Part shown: in pieces, positions 1 to 7,478 of the stretch
How the letters are laid out: every line of letters starts with the position of its first letter
Numbering within the stretch: the stretch's first letter is position 1
DNA from: JAAZXR01 sp040265175
GTDB lineage: Bacteria > Myxococcota_A > Polyangia > Nannocystales > Nannocystaceae
DNA: 20,614 nucleotides
Direction of reading: 5' to 3'
Assembly: GCA_040265175.1 (NCBI GenBank)
Contig: JBDQGY010000049.1
Coordinates: forward strand, 1 to 20,614
Notes under the pieces: model-generated
Seen by the model: the letters and a program-made list of their open reading frames with translations, nothing else
Databases searched by the model: none
What the model was told of the DNA's origin: nothing
Program-made: the position numbers and the translations under genes

Positions 1-248
1 CTGCAGTGGCTACATCCATCGTCGATATTTTCCTGGACGCGCGCGGGGTGGAGAGGATCGCGCGACCTCGGATCGAGGGGCCTGAGATTCGCGGCACCGG
101 ATGCGCGCTCGGTGCTGCGATCGCGTCGAGATTATGGCTCGGAGATACGAGCCGTGAGGCGGTCAAGGCGGCGGTGCGATGGTTGGATGACGCCCGCAGG
201 TCTAGGCGCCCGGGGCCGGACGGACGTTGGCACCTCTCGCCGAGATGA
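1..248 (+). CDS. ThiD-like (phosphomethylpyrimidine kinase family) protein, C-terminal fragment
   Basis: The reading frame is open from the left edge (first full codon at base 3) to a TGA at 246-248, giving the last 81 residues of a gene that starts outside the window. The segment contains RGTGCALGAAIAS, which matches the C-terminal GTGC-x-hydrophobic-x-AAIA signature of ribokinase-fold HMP/HMP-P kinases. In that family this loop forms the anion hole and carries a conserved Cys. An amphipathic helix (SREAVKAAVRWLDDA) follows, as expected at the end of the fold. ThiD phosphorylates hydroxymethylpyrimidine (phosphate) in thiamine biosynthesis. The last 18 residues are Arg/Pro-rich and look like a non-conserved tail. 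Another ribokinase-fold kinase cannot be excluded from so short a piece. The gene converges on the LRR lipoprotein gene. Confidence 0.6.
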   Translation, partial: AVATSIVDIFLDARGVERIARPRIEGPEIRGTGCALGAAIASRLWLGDTSREAVKAAVRWLDDARRSRRPGPDGRWHLSPR

Positions 249-260
249 GCGCGCGCAGAT

Positions 261-303
261 CCGATTGTTTCATCGGTGCACCGCGAAGAGACGCCGCGGC
301 GTC
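261..303. terminator. Convergent intergenic dyads (weak candidate bidirectional terminator)
   Basis: Two dyads lie between the convergent ThiD-like and LRR genes. One is CCGAT/ATCGG with a 6-nt loop (261-276). The other is a perfect 14-bp palindrome, GACGCCGCGGCGTC, at 290-303, which overlaps the first two transcribed bases of the LRR stop codon. Neither is followed by a T-run, so intrinsic termination is only a possibility. Confidence 0.25.
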
Positions 304-1951
304 ATCTCCGAAGCCTCGGGGTGACCGCGCCCGCAGAGATCGCTGTGTCGCTGATGTTCAGCTCTTGAAGCGACGCCATCGTGTCCAGGGATGACATGAT
401 TTCGGAGGTCACCAGCGTTCGTTGGAGGTTGAGGACTCGAAGACGTTGGAGCGGGGCGAGCGCTCGGATCGCCTCGTCCACTACGTCGGTGTAGCTGAGG
501 TCGAGGGTCTCGAGCGCGTGGAGAGCACCGACGGTTCCGAAGTTCGAGCGGCTGATCCGGGTGCCGCTGAGGTTGAGGTTTCGTAGGCTGGGGAGCGTGC
601 CGAGTTTTGAAAGGCCGCGGTCGGAGACGCTCGTGCCCTTGAGGTCGAGCGTGTCGAGCCGCTGAAGCTCGTTGATGGTGGGGATCAGGCTATCGTTCAA
701 TTCCGGGATTCGCAGGGTCAAGGAGCGGAGATTGGACGCCTTCGCGAGCGGGGATAAGGCGGCCCCCTTGGGTCCGTGCCCGATGATTCTGAGCTGCTCC
801 AAGGCTGGGAGCCCCGCGACGGTCTGGATCGCCACAGCATCAATCTCCTGGACCGTCAGGTTGAGTTCGACGAGGCCGTTGAGCCTTGTGAGCGTCGAGA
901 TCCCGTTGGGGGAGATGCGAGACCCCTCCAGCGTCAGGTGTTGGAGGGAAGAGAGCCTCGCCATGTGCCGCGCGCCCGTGTCTCCGAGCCTCTCGCAGCG
1001 ACATATCAAGGAGGTCAACGGAAGCTCCCGCAGGTAGATGGGAGAGAGGTCGTTGATGCTCTCTTCCTCAAACTCGAGCGCCTCGAGAGACTTCAATCGC
1101 TGAACGAAGGACAGCCCTCCGTTGGTGATACCTGTGCCGACGAACGCGAGCGTCCGTACGCTGTGCAGGATCGAGAGGTCTCGCAGGGCATCCGCGGTGA
1201 CCCAGGGTCCTTCGAGGCGAAGCTGATGGATCTTGGGGGACACCGAGCGGAGCATCTGCATCGCGTGCGTGGGCGCGTCTTGAAAGGTCACCGCGGAGAA
1301 CGAGGCGGGTTCGAAAGCGAGACTAACCGCCGAGGGATTCTCCATCGTCACGCGTGACATGGAGAGCTCGACGAGCGAAGGCATCTCCGCGATCCGGCCC
1401 GCGAGCACCGGATCGATTTTCATATCAGAGATGCTCAGGTGCTGAATGCGCCCCGCGAGCGCCCCGAATCCCGCCCGGATTCGGCCTTCGCAGCCTGAGA
1501 TGGCGAGGTGGGTGAGCCCGGGAGCGCGCTCCGCGAGGCTCCAGAGGTCGAGCGCACTGCAGGCGTCCGTCGGGGGAGGGGGGAGGCCTGCCGCTAGCCG
1601 GGTCGCGGTGTCGTCGGGGTGCAGCGTGAGCTCGAGTCTGGACAGCGAAGCCAGATCGAGGTCGTCGAGGACGCGAGGGTTGCTGACTGTGAGTGTGTGG
1701 GGTGCCCGTCGGCTCGGGGCGGGCCTCGGTGGGGCCTGATCGTTGGGAGCCCGGCGATCGACGGCCTTGAGATCGCCTTGCAGGGGCGTGGCTCCCGGTG
1801 ACCGCTCGGCGGTCTTTATCGTCGTGGGCGTTGTGGCCTTGCGTGCCGTGTCATCGCTCGGTGTCGGGGCACCGCCGCACGCGCTCACGCAAGCGATCGC
1901 CAGGCCGAGTGCATGGCAGAGCGCGGAGGTTGCGGGCGAGGGGAGGTTCAT
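302..1951 (-). CDS. Leucine-rich-repeat lipoprotein
   Basis: Predicted 549-residue secreted lipoprotein. The start at 1951 is chosen because it gives a signal peptide (MNLPSPATSALCHALGLAIA) ending in the lipobox VSAC, with the lipidated Cys at residue 25. Starting at 1987 would put 12 extra residues before the signal. After the Cys comes a Pro/Thr/Arg-rich linker to about residue 95. A long leucine-rich-repeat domain then runs to the C-terminus. The best repeats are at the end (for example LPSLRNLNLSGTRIS, LHALETLDLSYTDVV, LQRLRVLNLQRTLVT), with a period near 24 residues and a LxxLxxLxLxxTxI core. LRR domains are usually protein-binding surfaces, so a role at the cell envelope is inferred; the ligand is unknown. 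The start codon overlaps the TGA of the upstream TatD gene as ATGA (1951-1948), so the two are probably translationally coupled. Confidence 0.85.
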   Translation of the reverse strand: MNLPSPATSALCHALGLAIACVSACGGAPTPSDDTARKATTPTTIKTAERSPGATPLQGDLKAVDRRAPNDQAPPRPAPSRRAPHTLTVSNPRVLDDLDLASLSRLELTLHPDDTATRLAAGLPPPPTDACSALDLWSLAERAPGLTHLAISGCEGRIRAGFGALAGRIQHLSISDMKIDPVLAGRIAEMPSLVELSMSRVTMENPSAVSLAFEPASFSAVTFQDAPTHAMQMLRSVSPKIHQLRLEGPWVTADALRDLSILHSVRTLAFVGTGITNGGLSFVQRLKSLEALEFEEESINDLSPIYLRELPLTSLICRCERLGDTGARHMARLSSLQHLTLEGSRISPNGISTLTRLNGLVELNLTVQEIDAVAIQTVAGLPALEQLRIIGHGPKGAALSPLAKASNLRSLTLRIPELNDSLIPTINELQRLDTLDLKGTSVSDRGLSKLGTLPSLRNLNLSGTRISRSNFGTVGALHALETLDLSYTDVVDEAIRALAPLQRLRVLNLQRTLVTSEIMSSLDTMASLQELNISDTAISAGAVTPRLRR

Positions 1952-2754
1952 GGGACGGGACCAAAGAGCTTGATTGCGTTGTGCCACGAGGTGTGCGCGA
2001 TGTCTTCCTCGCTACGGCGCCGGAGACTCGCGAGTCCTGCGACCACGTCGGTCAAAAATGCGGGTTCGTTGAGGGTCGGGCGCCGGGCATAGGGCGTCTG
2101 ATCGGGCGCGTCGGTCTCGATCAAGAGGTGGGTATCGGGGACCCCACGAGCTGCCTCGCGTACCCGACGGGCCCGAGGATGGGTGACCATCGGTCCGAAC
2201 CCGATCATATGACCTGCGCGCACCCATCGCGCCGCGGTCTCCGCAGATCCCGAGAATCCATGGACGACGCTCGGTGGCGCATGGTGACGCGCGAGCAGGT
2301 CGAGGAGGTCATCGTGGGCGCGTACACAATGCAAAATCAGTGGGAGTTGGACGGCCGCGGCAAGTTGGATTTGGGAGATGAGCACAGCTTTTTGGCGCTC
2401 GCGGTCGGTATCAAGGGTGTAATCGAGACCGCATTCGCCGACGGCTCTAACCTGCGCGGGTCGAGCGCTGAGTCGGTCCTCAAGGTCCTGAAACAGGCGC
2501 TCATCCTCGGATGGGTCGAGGTTCGCCACGCCGTAGGGGTGGACGCCAAGGCCGAAAAGTAGATGGACATGGAGATCTTTTTTCTCATATTCACCAAAAT
2601 GAATATTAAATGCATCCCAGTCCTGCGGGTTCACCGCGGGAATGAGGGCCGCCTCGACGTTCGCGAAACGCGCCCTGCGTAGGGTATCCGAGCGGATCGC
2701 GCTCGTTCCAAACCGCGGATCTTGGAGGTGCAAATGGGTGTCGAACAGGCGCAC
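1948..2754 (-). CDS. TatD-family metal-dependent hydrolase (DNase-like)
   Basis: 268-residue TIM-barrel amidohydrolase-type enzyme. The family signature is complete: DTHLH near the N-terminus (His7, His9), GLGVHPY, VGECGLDY (Glu107), LILHCVRAH (His142), VVHGFSG (His165) and LLIETDAPDQTP (Asp215). These are the usual divalent-metal ligands. Characterised TatD proteins are 3'-5' exonucleases or DNases, but the family is broad and the substrate here is not known. A GTG at 2754 is chosen because it places the DTHLH strand at residue 5, as is normal for the family. The frame stays open upstream to 3093, but that part is antisense to the divergent gene and is not TatD-like. The C-terminal RRPTLNEP stretch is close to the usual TatD pattern. 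The gene is followed by the LRR lipoprotein gene with a 4-base overlap. Confidence 0.88.
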   Translation of the reverse strand: MRLFDTHLHLQDPRFGTSAIRSDTLRRARFANVEAALIPAVNPQDWDAFNIHFGEYEKKDLHVHLLFGLGVHPYGVANLDPSEDERLFQDLEDRLSARPAQVRAVGECGLDYTLDTDRERQKAVLISQIQLAAAVQLPLILHCVRAHDDLLDLLARHHAPPSVVHGFSGSAETAARWVRAGHMIGFGPMVTHPRARRVREAARGVPDTHLLIETDAPDQTPYARRPTLNEPAFLTDVVAGLASLRRRSEEDIAHTSWHNAIKLFGPVP

Positions 2755-2773
2755 GACTGCATCATACGCGCAT

Positions 2774-2802
2774 TTGACGCGATGCGGGGCATCGAGTACA
2801 TA
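2774..2802 (+). promoter_or_regulatory. Candidate sigma-70-like promoter for the roadblock-like gene
   Basis: TTGACG (2774-2779) is separated by 17 bp from TACATA (2797-2802). It lies in the 78 bp between the TatD GTG (2754) and the ATG at 2833. The -35 box matches 5 of 6 consensus bases, but the -10 box only about 3 of 6. The position would give a leader of about 20-25 nt. Confidence 0.3.
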
Positions 2803-2832
2803 ACCCATCTGCAGCGGCAGGAACAACCTCTT

Positions 2833-3297
2833 ATGGCAACTCTCAGCAGAATTGAACGCGTACTTCGACACGACGGAATCGTGGCGGTCCTCGACCTCAC
2901 GGCGGAACAAGCTTCGGCGGGCATGGAGCCCTCCTGGGTAGGCGACGAAAAATGGCGCCCCATTGTTCTCGAGTCGGTCCGCCTCCGGCAAATTGCCAAC
3001 GAGCCCCAAGTTCGCGTGCTCGTCGGTGAGCACGCCGTGCTCGTTTCGGGCGATGAGAAGCACGTGGTGGGTGTGGTGTTCATCAAGGGTCACCCGGTGG
3101 TGAAGTCCGTCGTACGAATGGTGCGACAGCTACTTCGCCAGCCAAACACCTCTTCGTCGCGTCGCAGCGCGTCCGTAGCGGCACCAGCGCCGGCCGTCGC
3201 GCCGGCCCCCGTGGCAGCGCCCGCAGTCGCACCGGTTGGCGCGGCCAACGCACCTTCGAACGGTGGTCCGTCGGGCGATCCTTCGAGCAGCTTCTAG
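2833..3297 (+). CDS. Small roadblock/LC7-like protein with Ala/Pro-rich tail
   Basis: 154-residue soluble protein. From the first residue the sequence reads helix (MATLSRIERVLR), strand (GIVAVLDLT), helix (PIVLESVRLRQIANEP), three strands (VRVLVGEH, AVLVSGDEK, VVGVVFIKG) and a last helix (VVKSVVRMVRQLLRQ). This order resembles the roadblock/LC7 fold used by MglB-type partners of small GTPases. It is a topology argument, not a clear sequence match. The last ~50 residues are Ser/Ala/Pro-rich and probably disordered. The ATG at 2833 is preferred because AGGA lies about 11 bases upstream, a promoter-like pair lies further up, and it leaves room for the divergent TatD start. An ATG at 2734 has a strong GGAGGTG in front, but that is antisense to codons for the conserved TatD His-Leu-Gln, and would make the genes overlap. 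No GTPase gene is adjacent. Confidence 0.6.
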   Translation: MATLSRIERVLRHDGIVAVLDLTAEQASAGMEPSWVGDEKWRPIVLESVRLRQIANEPQVRVLVGEHAVLVSGDEKHVVGVVFIKGHPVVKSVVRMVRQLLRQPNTSSSRRSASVAAPAPAVAPAPVAAPAVAPVGAANAPSNGGPSGDPSSSF

Positions 3298-3613
3298 CGG
3301 CGACTGGAGCGGTGATAGGCGTTTAGGACGATGTCCGAGCGCCCATCTGAAGTCGGTCGCGTCGAGCGAGCAGCGGCGCAGCGACGTCGGTGGTGTAGCG
3401 AAGCTCGCGCGTAGTTGGCGTGGACCCTCGCTCGGTCGGGAGGGTGTCGTGCGGCATTTCGCCACGCTGCGGGGTGACCGAACGCGGGTGCAGAGAATAC
3501 TTCGCGAAGGATGCGCTCGACGTTCGTGTGGGGTATGGGGTGGAGGAAGTACCCGCATGCGCGTCGTGTGGGCGGCTCCGTTTGGACACACACAGCACGC
3601 AGGAATTGAACAG
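3298..3613. other. Non-coding stretch of 316 bp
   Basis: No convincing gene is visible in this stretch. The frame of the downstream dehydrogenase is open through it, but the translation is Arg-rich and lacks any family feature. A 10-bp palindrome CTTCGCGAAG lies at 3500-3509. I see no good promoter or terminator. Confidence 0.5.
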
Positions 3614-5083
3614 ATGAGCGACCTTGAAACGACGGCGTTGATCGAGGAGTTGACCGCGGCGCTCAGCGCGGACGCGGTGAGCGTGAGTCTGGAAGATCGG
3701 GCCTACTACGGAACCGATCGCTGTAAAGGGGGCTGGCCCATCGACGCTTGCGCCGTGGTGAGGCCCGCGGACGTGGAGGGGGTGCAGCGGGTGGTGCGCA
3801 TCTGTGCCGCGCGCCGTATCGCCATCGTGCCTTCCGGGGGGCGCACGGGACTGACGGGAGCAGCCTCGGCGACTCGTGGAGAGATCGTGTTGTCGCTAGA
3901 GCGCATGCGGAGAGTCTTGGAGGTCGACAGCCAGGCCCGCACCTTGCGTTGCGAGCCAGGCGCCACGGTCGAGGATGTGCAGCGGGCGGCGATGGACGTG
4001 GGGCTCATGTACCCCGTGGACTTTGCGGCCAAGGGCACCGCACACATCGGCGGCTCCATCGCGACCAACGCGGGCGGTGTGCGGGTGCTTCGGTACGGCT
4101 CCACGCGCGCCTGGGTGCGCGAGTTGAAGGTGGTGCTCGCGTCCGGCGAGGTCATCAAGACGGGCGGCGCGCTCGTCAAAGACAACACGGGCTACGAGCT
4201 GCGCCAGCTGTTCATCGGCAGCGAGGGGACCTTGGGGATCATCGTCGAGGCGACGCTCGCCTTGTGCGTGCCGCCGGTGGGTGCGGTGGTCGCGTTGACC
4301 GCGCTCGACGACGCTTCCCACATCCAGACGTTGTTTCGCCGCATGCAGGACTCGGGGTTGCTGTTGTCCGCGTTCGAGTGTTTCGACCAAGGATCTGTTC
4401 GGCGCGTGTGCGCCCACCGTGGAGATTCGCAGGCGCCCGGGCCCTTCGCACAGCGAGCGCCGCATCATGTCTTGGTCGAGGTGGAGGTTCCATCGTCGGT
4501 GCGGGATGGACGCGACGGCGTTCAAGCGCAGGTGGAGGCGGTGTTTGACGACTTGGCGATATGCCTGGCCGACGCGCAAGACGCAGAGGAGATTCGCGAC
4601 GCCGTCGTCGCGACGACACCGCGGCAGATGCAAGAGCTCTGGGCATGGCGGGAGGACATCAGTGAATCGCTGCATGTCGCCACGCCGCACAAGGCCGACG
4701 TCTCCGTACCAGTGTCCGAGGTGGTCCCGTTCATGGAGGCTTGGCGCGACGCGGTGAGCGCGGCGCTGCCGGGCATTCCGGCGGTGTGCTTTGGCCACGT
4801 CGGGGACGGCAACTTGCACCTCAACTTGCTGTGCCCGGAGGACATGGAGCACGGGACGTTCTTAGGATGTGCGAAATCGTTTGATCGGGAGATGTACGCG
4901 CTGGTGGAGTCCTTCGCGGGCAGCATCTCCGCGGAGCACGGTGTTGGGCTGCTCAAGCGCGCACACCTGCACCACACCAAGAGCCCGGGAGAAATCGCGC
5001 TGATGCGAGAAATTAAGAAGAGCCTCGATCCCCAAGAGATCATGAACCCCGGCAAGATCTTCGAGATGAAGGTCCCCGTCTAG
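3614..5083 (+). CDS. FAD-binding oxidoreductase, GlcD / D-2-hydroxyacid dehydrogenase type
   Basis: 489-residue flavoenzyme of the VAO/PCMH family. The N-terminal FAD domain has PSGGRTGLTGAA (residues 73-84, pyrophosphate loop), IGGSIATNAGG (about 145-155) and DNTGYELRQLFIGSEGTLGII (190-210). The C-terminal FAD-oxidase domain has FGHVGDGNLHLN (His395 region) and SAEHGVGLLKR, the metal and substrate site of D-2-hydroxyglutarate, D-lactate and glycolate dehydrogenases. It ends with the typical MNPGKIF. It should oxidise a D-2-hydroxy acid to the 2-keto acid, passing electrons to a quinone, cytochrome or ETF; the exact substrate cannot be told. There is no Fe-S domain, so it is the short form. 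The ATG at 3614 has AGGA about 10 bases upstream and puts the first helix at residue 4. The frame extends to 3236, but that part is not conserved-looking. It converges on the next lipoprotein gene with a 16-bp gap. Confidence 0.9.
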   Translation: MSDLETTALIEELTAALSADAVSVSLEDRAYYGTDRCKGGWPIDACAVVRPADVEGVQRVVRICAARRIAIVPSGGRTGLTGAASATRGEIVLSLERMRRVLEVDSQARTLRCEPGATVEDVQRAAMDVGLMYPVDFAAKGTAHIGGSIATNAGGVRVLRYGSTRAWVRELKVVLASGEVIKTGGALVKDNTGYELRQLFIGSEGTLGIIVEATLALCVPPVGAVVALTALDDASHIQTLFRRMQDSGLLLSAFECFDQGSVRRVCAHRGDSQAPGPFAQRAPHHVLVEVEVPSSVRDGRDGVQAQVEAVFDDLAICLADAQDAEEIRDAVVATTPRQMQELWAWREDISESLHVATPHKADVSVPVSEVVPFMEAWRDAVSAALPGIPAVCFGHVGDGNLHLNLLCPEDMEHGTFLGCAKSFDREMYALVESFAGSISAEHGVGLLKRAHLHHTKSPGEIALMREIKKSLDPQEIMNPGKIFEMKVPV

Positions 5084-5099
5084 GCACGCGCCAGGAGGC

Positions 5100-5849
5100 C
5101 TACTTCAGCTTCATCTGTGGAGGACGGTTGTCTTCGGCCGCGGGAGCGCTCCCAGCACCACTTTTGTGGGCCTTTGTGCGCGACTTTTCGTCCTCGGAGA
5201 GTGGTCCGTTGAAGATCACCTCAAGCTTGGTCTTCGCCCAGTCTTGATCCACGGTAGACAGACGCATCAAGAATTGATCCTTGCCCACCAGCAGCTGCGC
5301 CTCGTGGTTGAACCACACGAAGACCTCGGCGCCATCGGCGGATTGGGGGCGGGGAGCGCGTGCGGCTTTAATGCCTGCGGCCTCGAGGGTTCCGTCCACA
5401 GAGAACTCGCCCTTTGCGCCCTTAAATCCCACCAGGGAAACGGCCGCCGCCCGCCCGTCTTCAAAATCGACAGTCACCTTCTCAAACGCGGGGTGTGCGT
5501 AGTCGCGCGCTATGTGCGTGCATGCAAAATGTACCCGCTTCGGAAGGAAGCGGACGCAGGAGATGCGACCTCCGCCTTCACGGGTGTGAGCGCCGAGGGA
5601 CGCGGCCACATCTTCCGGACTCGCCCGCAAAAGGTCGTTCCACTTCACGGGCGCGTTGGGCAGAAACTGCCCCCCTTTGTTGGCCTTGGCAGGCGTCGCA
5701 GGCGCTGCGGCGGTCTTGGTGTTTTTCTTGTTCATCGTGGCGACCTCGGTCTTGGCCTCGGTCTTGGAACCTGTCTCGTTGGCACCGGAGCACGACGCCG
5801 TGACGGTGAGGAACGCCGCGCACACTAAAGTTCGGTTCAACGTGTTCAT
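5100..5849 (-). CDS. Predicted lipoprotein of unknown function
   Basis: 249 residues. The N-terminus MNTLNRTLVCAAFLTVTASC is a lipoprotein signal peptide with the lipidated Cys at residue 20 (lipobox TASC). Residues 21-60 are a Lys/Thr/Ala-rich linker. The rest (about 60-230) looks like a compact domain with alternating strands (for example KVTVDFEDGRAAAVSLVGFKG and AEVFVWFNHEAQLLVG), followed by a polar tail. I do not recognise the domain. The protein is probably held on the periplasmic face of the inner or outer membrane. It diverges from the membrane-protein gene at 6027. The 177-bp gap between them contains a 10-bp palindrome GTTGCGCAAC at 5906-5915, a possible operator. Confidence 0.75.
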   Translation of the reverse strand: MNTLNRTLVCAAFLTVTASCSGANETGSKTEAKTEVATMNKKNTKTAAAPATPAKANKGGQFLPNAPVKWNDLLRASPEDVAASLGAHTREGGGRISCVRFLPKRVHFACTHIARDYAHPAFEKVTVDFEDGRAAAVSLVGFKGAKGEFSVDGTLEAAGIKAARAPRPQSADGAEVFVWFNHEAQLLVGKDQFLMRLSTVDQDWAKTKLEVIFNGPLSEDEKSRTKAHKSGAGSAPAAEDNRPPQMKLK

Positions 5850-6026
5850 GAGGCGAGGATGATACTCGCTTCACGCCCGCTCGGGGAGGGAGCCGAGGGG
5901 CGGAGGTTGCGCAACTCTACGTGCACCTCGCGTCCCTCCCCGCGGTTGAGCGGCCGCCTCGCCGAGGGGCGCCCGCCTGGGCTGAAAATTGTCCCCCAGA
6001 CGACGCTTGTGGCAGTGTGAGAGGCG

Positions 6027-6701
6027 ATGAAGGGACGCGGGAGAGCCCCCACAGGGCAGAGGCTTGGCTGGATCGATCTGCGTCGCTACGCCACTGAGCA
6101 CTCGTGGTTGGGCCTCGTCCTTGGCGCCGGTTTGATCTTCGCGGGCGCCGTGGACTTTCGTCCGCCAGCGCAGGTGAGATCGGGGGGCGGCCTCGTCTCC
6201 GAGATTGTCGGCGATGCACCGACTCAGGATTTCTCCTCCGAGGTTGGCCACGCGCAGGCTGTGCAATTGCGGGCGACGCTTCGCAGGTATCTCGACCCCC
6301 AGATGGACGTGTTGCGGCCGTCACCGGAGGTGGAAGCTGCCGCGCAGACGTTGTCCTCGCCGGTCGTGACCACCATCTTTGGGATGCAGGCGACCATCGA
6401 GCAGACGATCAAGCTCCCGGGTGTCCGCAGTGAGCTTGATGTGTCCGTGAAGGCGACCCCACGAACGCATGGTCGGGCGCGCGGAGGCAAGCCGGCGGAG
6501 ATTGTGGTGGATCACGAGTTGTCTGTGCGCAGCCGCAAGCTCCCCCGTTGGTTTGGTGCGGTGGAGCATCGCCAGCACGTGCGGGAGTTGGGGAAGATCT
6601 TTGACATCGAGGCTCGGCCGTACCGCCTCGTCTTCGCCGTTGACGACGAGCTGTTCTCCTTGGATCTTGAGCTCAAGCGCTCGGGTCACGACGGCCGCTG
6701 A
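6027..6701 (+). CDS. Single-pass membrane protein of unknown function
   Basis: 224 residues. A basic N-terminus (MKGRGRAPTGQRLGWIDLRR) is followed by one membrane segment at about residues 27-43 (WLGLVLGAGLIFAGAV). This predicts an inner-membrane anchor with the remaining 180 residues in the periplasm. The C-terminal part has strand-like segments (TTIFGMQATIEQTIKLPG, ELDVSVKATPR, PYRLVFAVDDELFSLDLEL) and no cysteine. I recognise no family. The stop is 42 bp from the end of the convergent RNA methyltransferase gene. A weak GAGAGG lies just before the ATG. Confidence 0.7.
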   Translation: MKGRGRAPTGQRLGWIDLRRYATEHSWLGLVLGAGLIFAGAVDFRPPAQVRSGGGLVSEIVGDAPTQDFSSEVGHAQAVQLRATLRRYLDPQMDVLRPSPEVEAAAQTLSSPVVTTIFGMQATIEQTIKLPGVRSELDVSVKATPRTHGRARGGKPAEIVVDHELSVRSRKLPRWFGAVEHRQHVRELGKIFDIEARPYRLVFAVDDELFSLDLELKRSGHDGR

Positions 6702-6742
6702 GTGGGTGGTGCACGGCCGGCCTAATCAGAGTCTCGCCTGCG

Positions 6743-7372
6743 TTAGCCGAATCGCAGGAAGTAGGCCGCCACCCCAAACGCGACGCTGACGTTGAGTGAG
6801 CCCTTGACCCCCTGCATCGGGAGGCGAACCGTCCGTTCGCAGCGCTCCAAGATCCGCGGATCGACGCCGCTGACCTCATGTCCGAGCACCAGCACGATCG
6901 GGTCGCGCCCTCGCTCGCCGAGGCAGGAGGTGAGCGGGACGGCGTCGGGACCTCCTTCGAGTGCCCACAGCCTCGCGCCGGTGACGGCGAGTCGCTCAAT
7001 TTCGTCGAGCCCATTCACGTGTCGAGTCCATCGCACAGAGGCTTCAGCGCCGAGGGATGTCTTATTCATCTTTGGGTGGTCGGGTGTGGGTGTGAAACCG
7101 CCGAGGTACACATGTCGGACACCCGCACCATCCGCCGTTCGGAACACCGCGCCCACATTACGCAAGGACCGGACGTTATCGAGGAACACCTCGAGAGGAG
7201 GGCCGGTCACCTCGTCATCCCCGCGCGCCTCGAAGGTCGGATAGGGCGCCTGGTCCAATGCGGTGGGTCCGTCACAGTGCGGACAGCGCTCTCCGAGGTC
7301 AGAATTTTCGGGCACCGGGAATCGAAGTCGGCAGCTTTCGCGTTGGCATACGCGGGTCTGGTGCTTCGCCAT
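6743..7372 (-). CDS. SpoU (TrmH-type) RNA methyltransferase with N-terminal zinc ribbon
   Basis: 209-residue SPOUT-fold RNA 2'-O-methyltransferase. All three SpoU motifs are present: NVRSLRNVGAVFRTADGAG (66-84, with the catalytic-type Asn and Arg), LVLGHEVSGVD (161-171) and LPMQGVKGSLNVSVAFGVAAY (184-204). The last two build the trefoil knot that binds S-adenosylmethionine. Ahead of this, Cys9, Cys14, Cys30 and Cys33 form a likely zinc ribbon, which is not part of classical TrmH or TrmL. The ATG at 7372 begins MAKHQTRVCQ and directly precedes the ribbon. An in-frame ATG at 7456 would add 28 residues with no recognisable feature. The RNA target (tRNA or rRNA) cannot be determined. It is divergent from the coiled-coil/zinc-ribbon gene. 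Confidence 0.88.
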   Translation of the reverse strand: MAKHQTRVCQRESCRLRFPVPENSDLGERCPHCDGPTALDQAPYPTFEARGDDEVTGPPLEVFLDNVRSLRNVGAVFRTADGAGVRHVYLGGFTPTPDHPKMNKTSLGAEASVRWTRHVNGLDEIERLAVTGARLWALEGGPDAVPLTSCLGERGRDPIVLVLGHEVSGVDPRILERCERTVRLPMQGVKGSLNVSVAFGVAAYFLRFG

Positions 7373-7478
7373 CCACGAGAACCTAGCCGGCGTGAGGAGT
7401 TGGCACCAGTCCAAGGCGGTGGCCCTCCTCGTGTCGCCGGCGCCAGGCCCTTTCATGATCGAGGCACCTACGCCAGCA

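Noticed and set aside
2725..2736. Strong GGAGGTG before ATG 2734 as the start of the roadblock-like gene
   Set aside because: The GGAGGTG is antisense to the His-Leu-Gln codons of the conserved TatD N-terminus and the start would overlap the TatD gene; it is kept only as an alternative.
2757..3093. N-terminal extension of the TatD frame (112 extra residues)
   Set aside because: The extension has no TatD feature, is antisense to the divergent gene, and the family normally begins just before the DTHLH strand at 2754.
3236..3613. N-terminal extension of the FAD dehydrogenase frame (126 extra residues)
   Set aside because: The translation is Arg/Ser-rich with no conserved feature, overlaps the end of the previous gene, and the ATG at 3614 has a spaced AGGA and the normal family start.
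3896..4852. 318-residue open frame on the - strand
   Set aside because: It is antisense to the conserved FAD dehydrogenase and shows a His/Arg-rich shadow composition.
6715..6722. Palindrome GGCCGGCC between two convergent genes as a terminator
   Set aside because: It has no loop and no T-run, and 8-bp GC palindromes are common in this composition.
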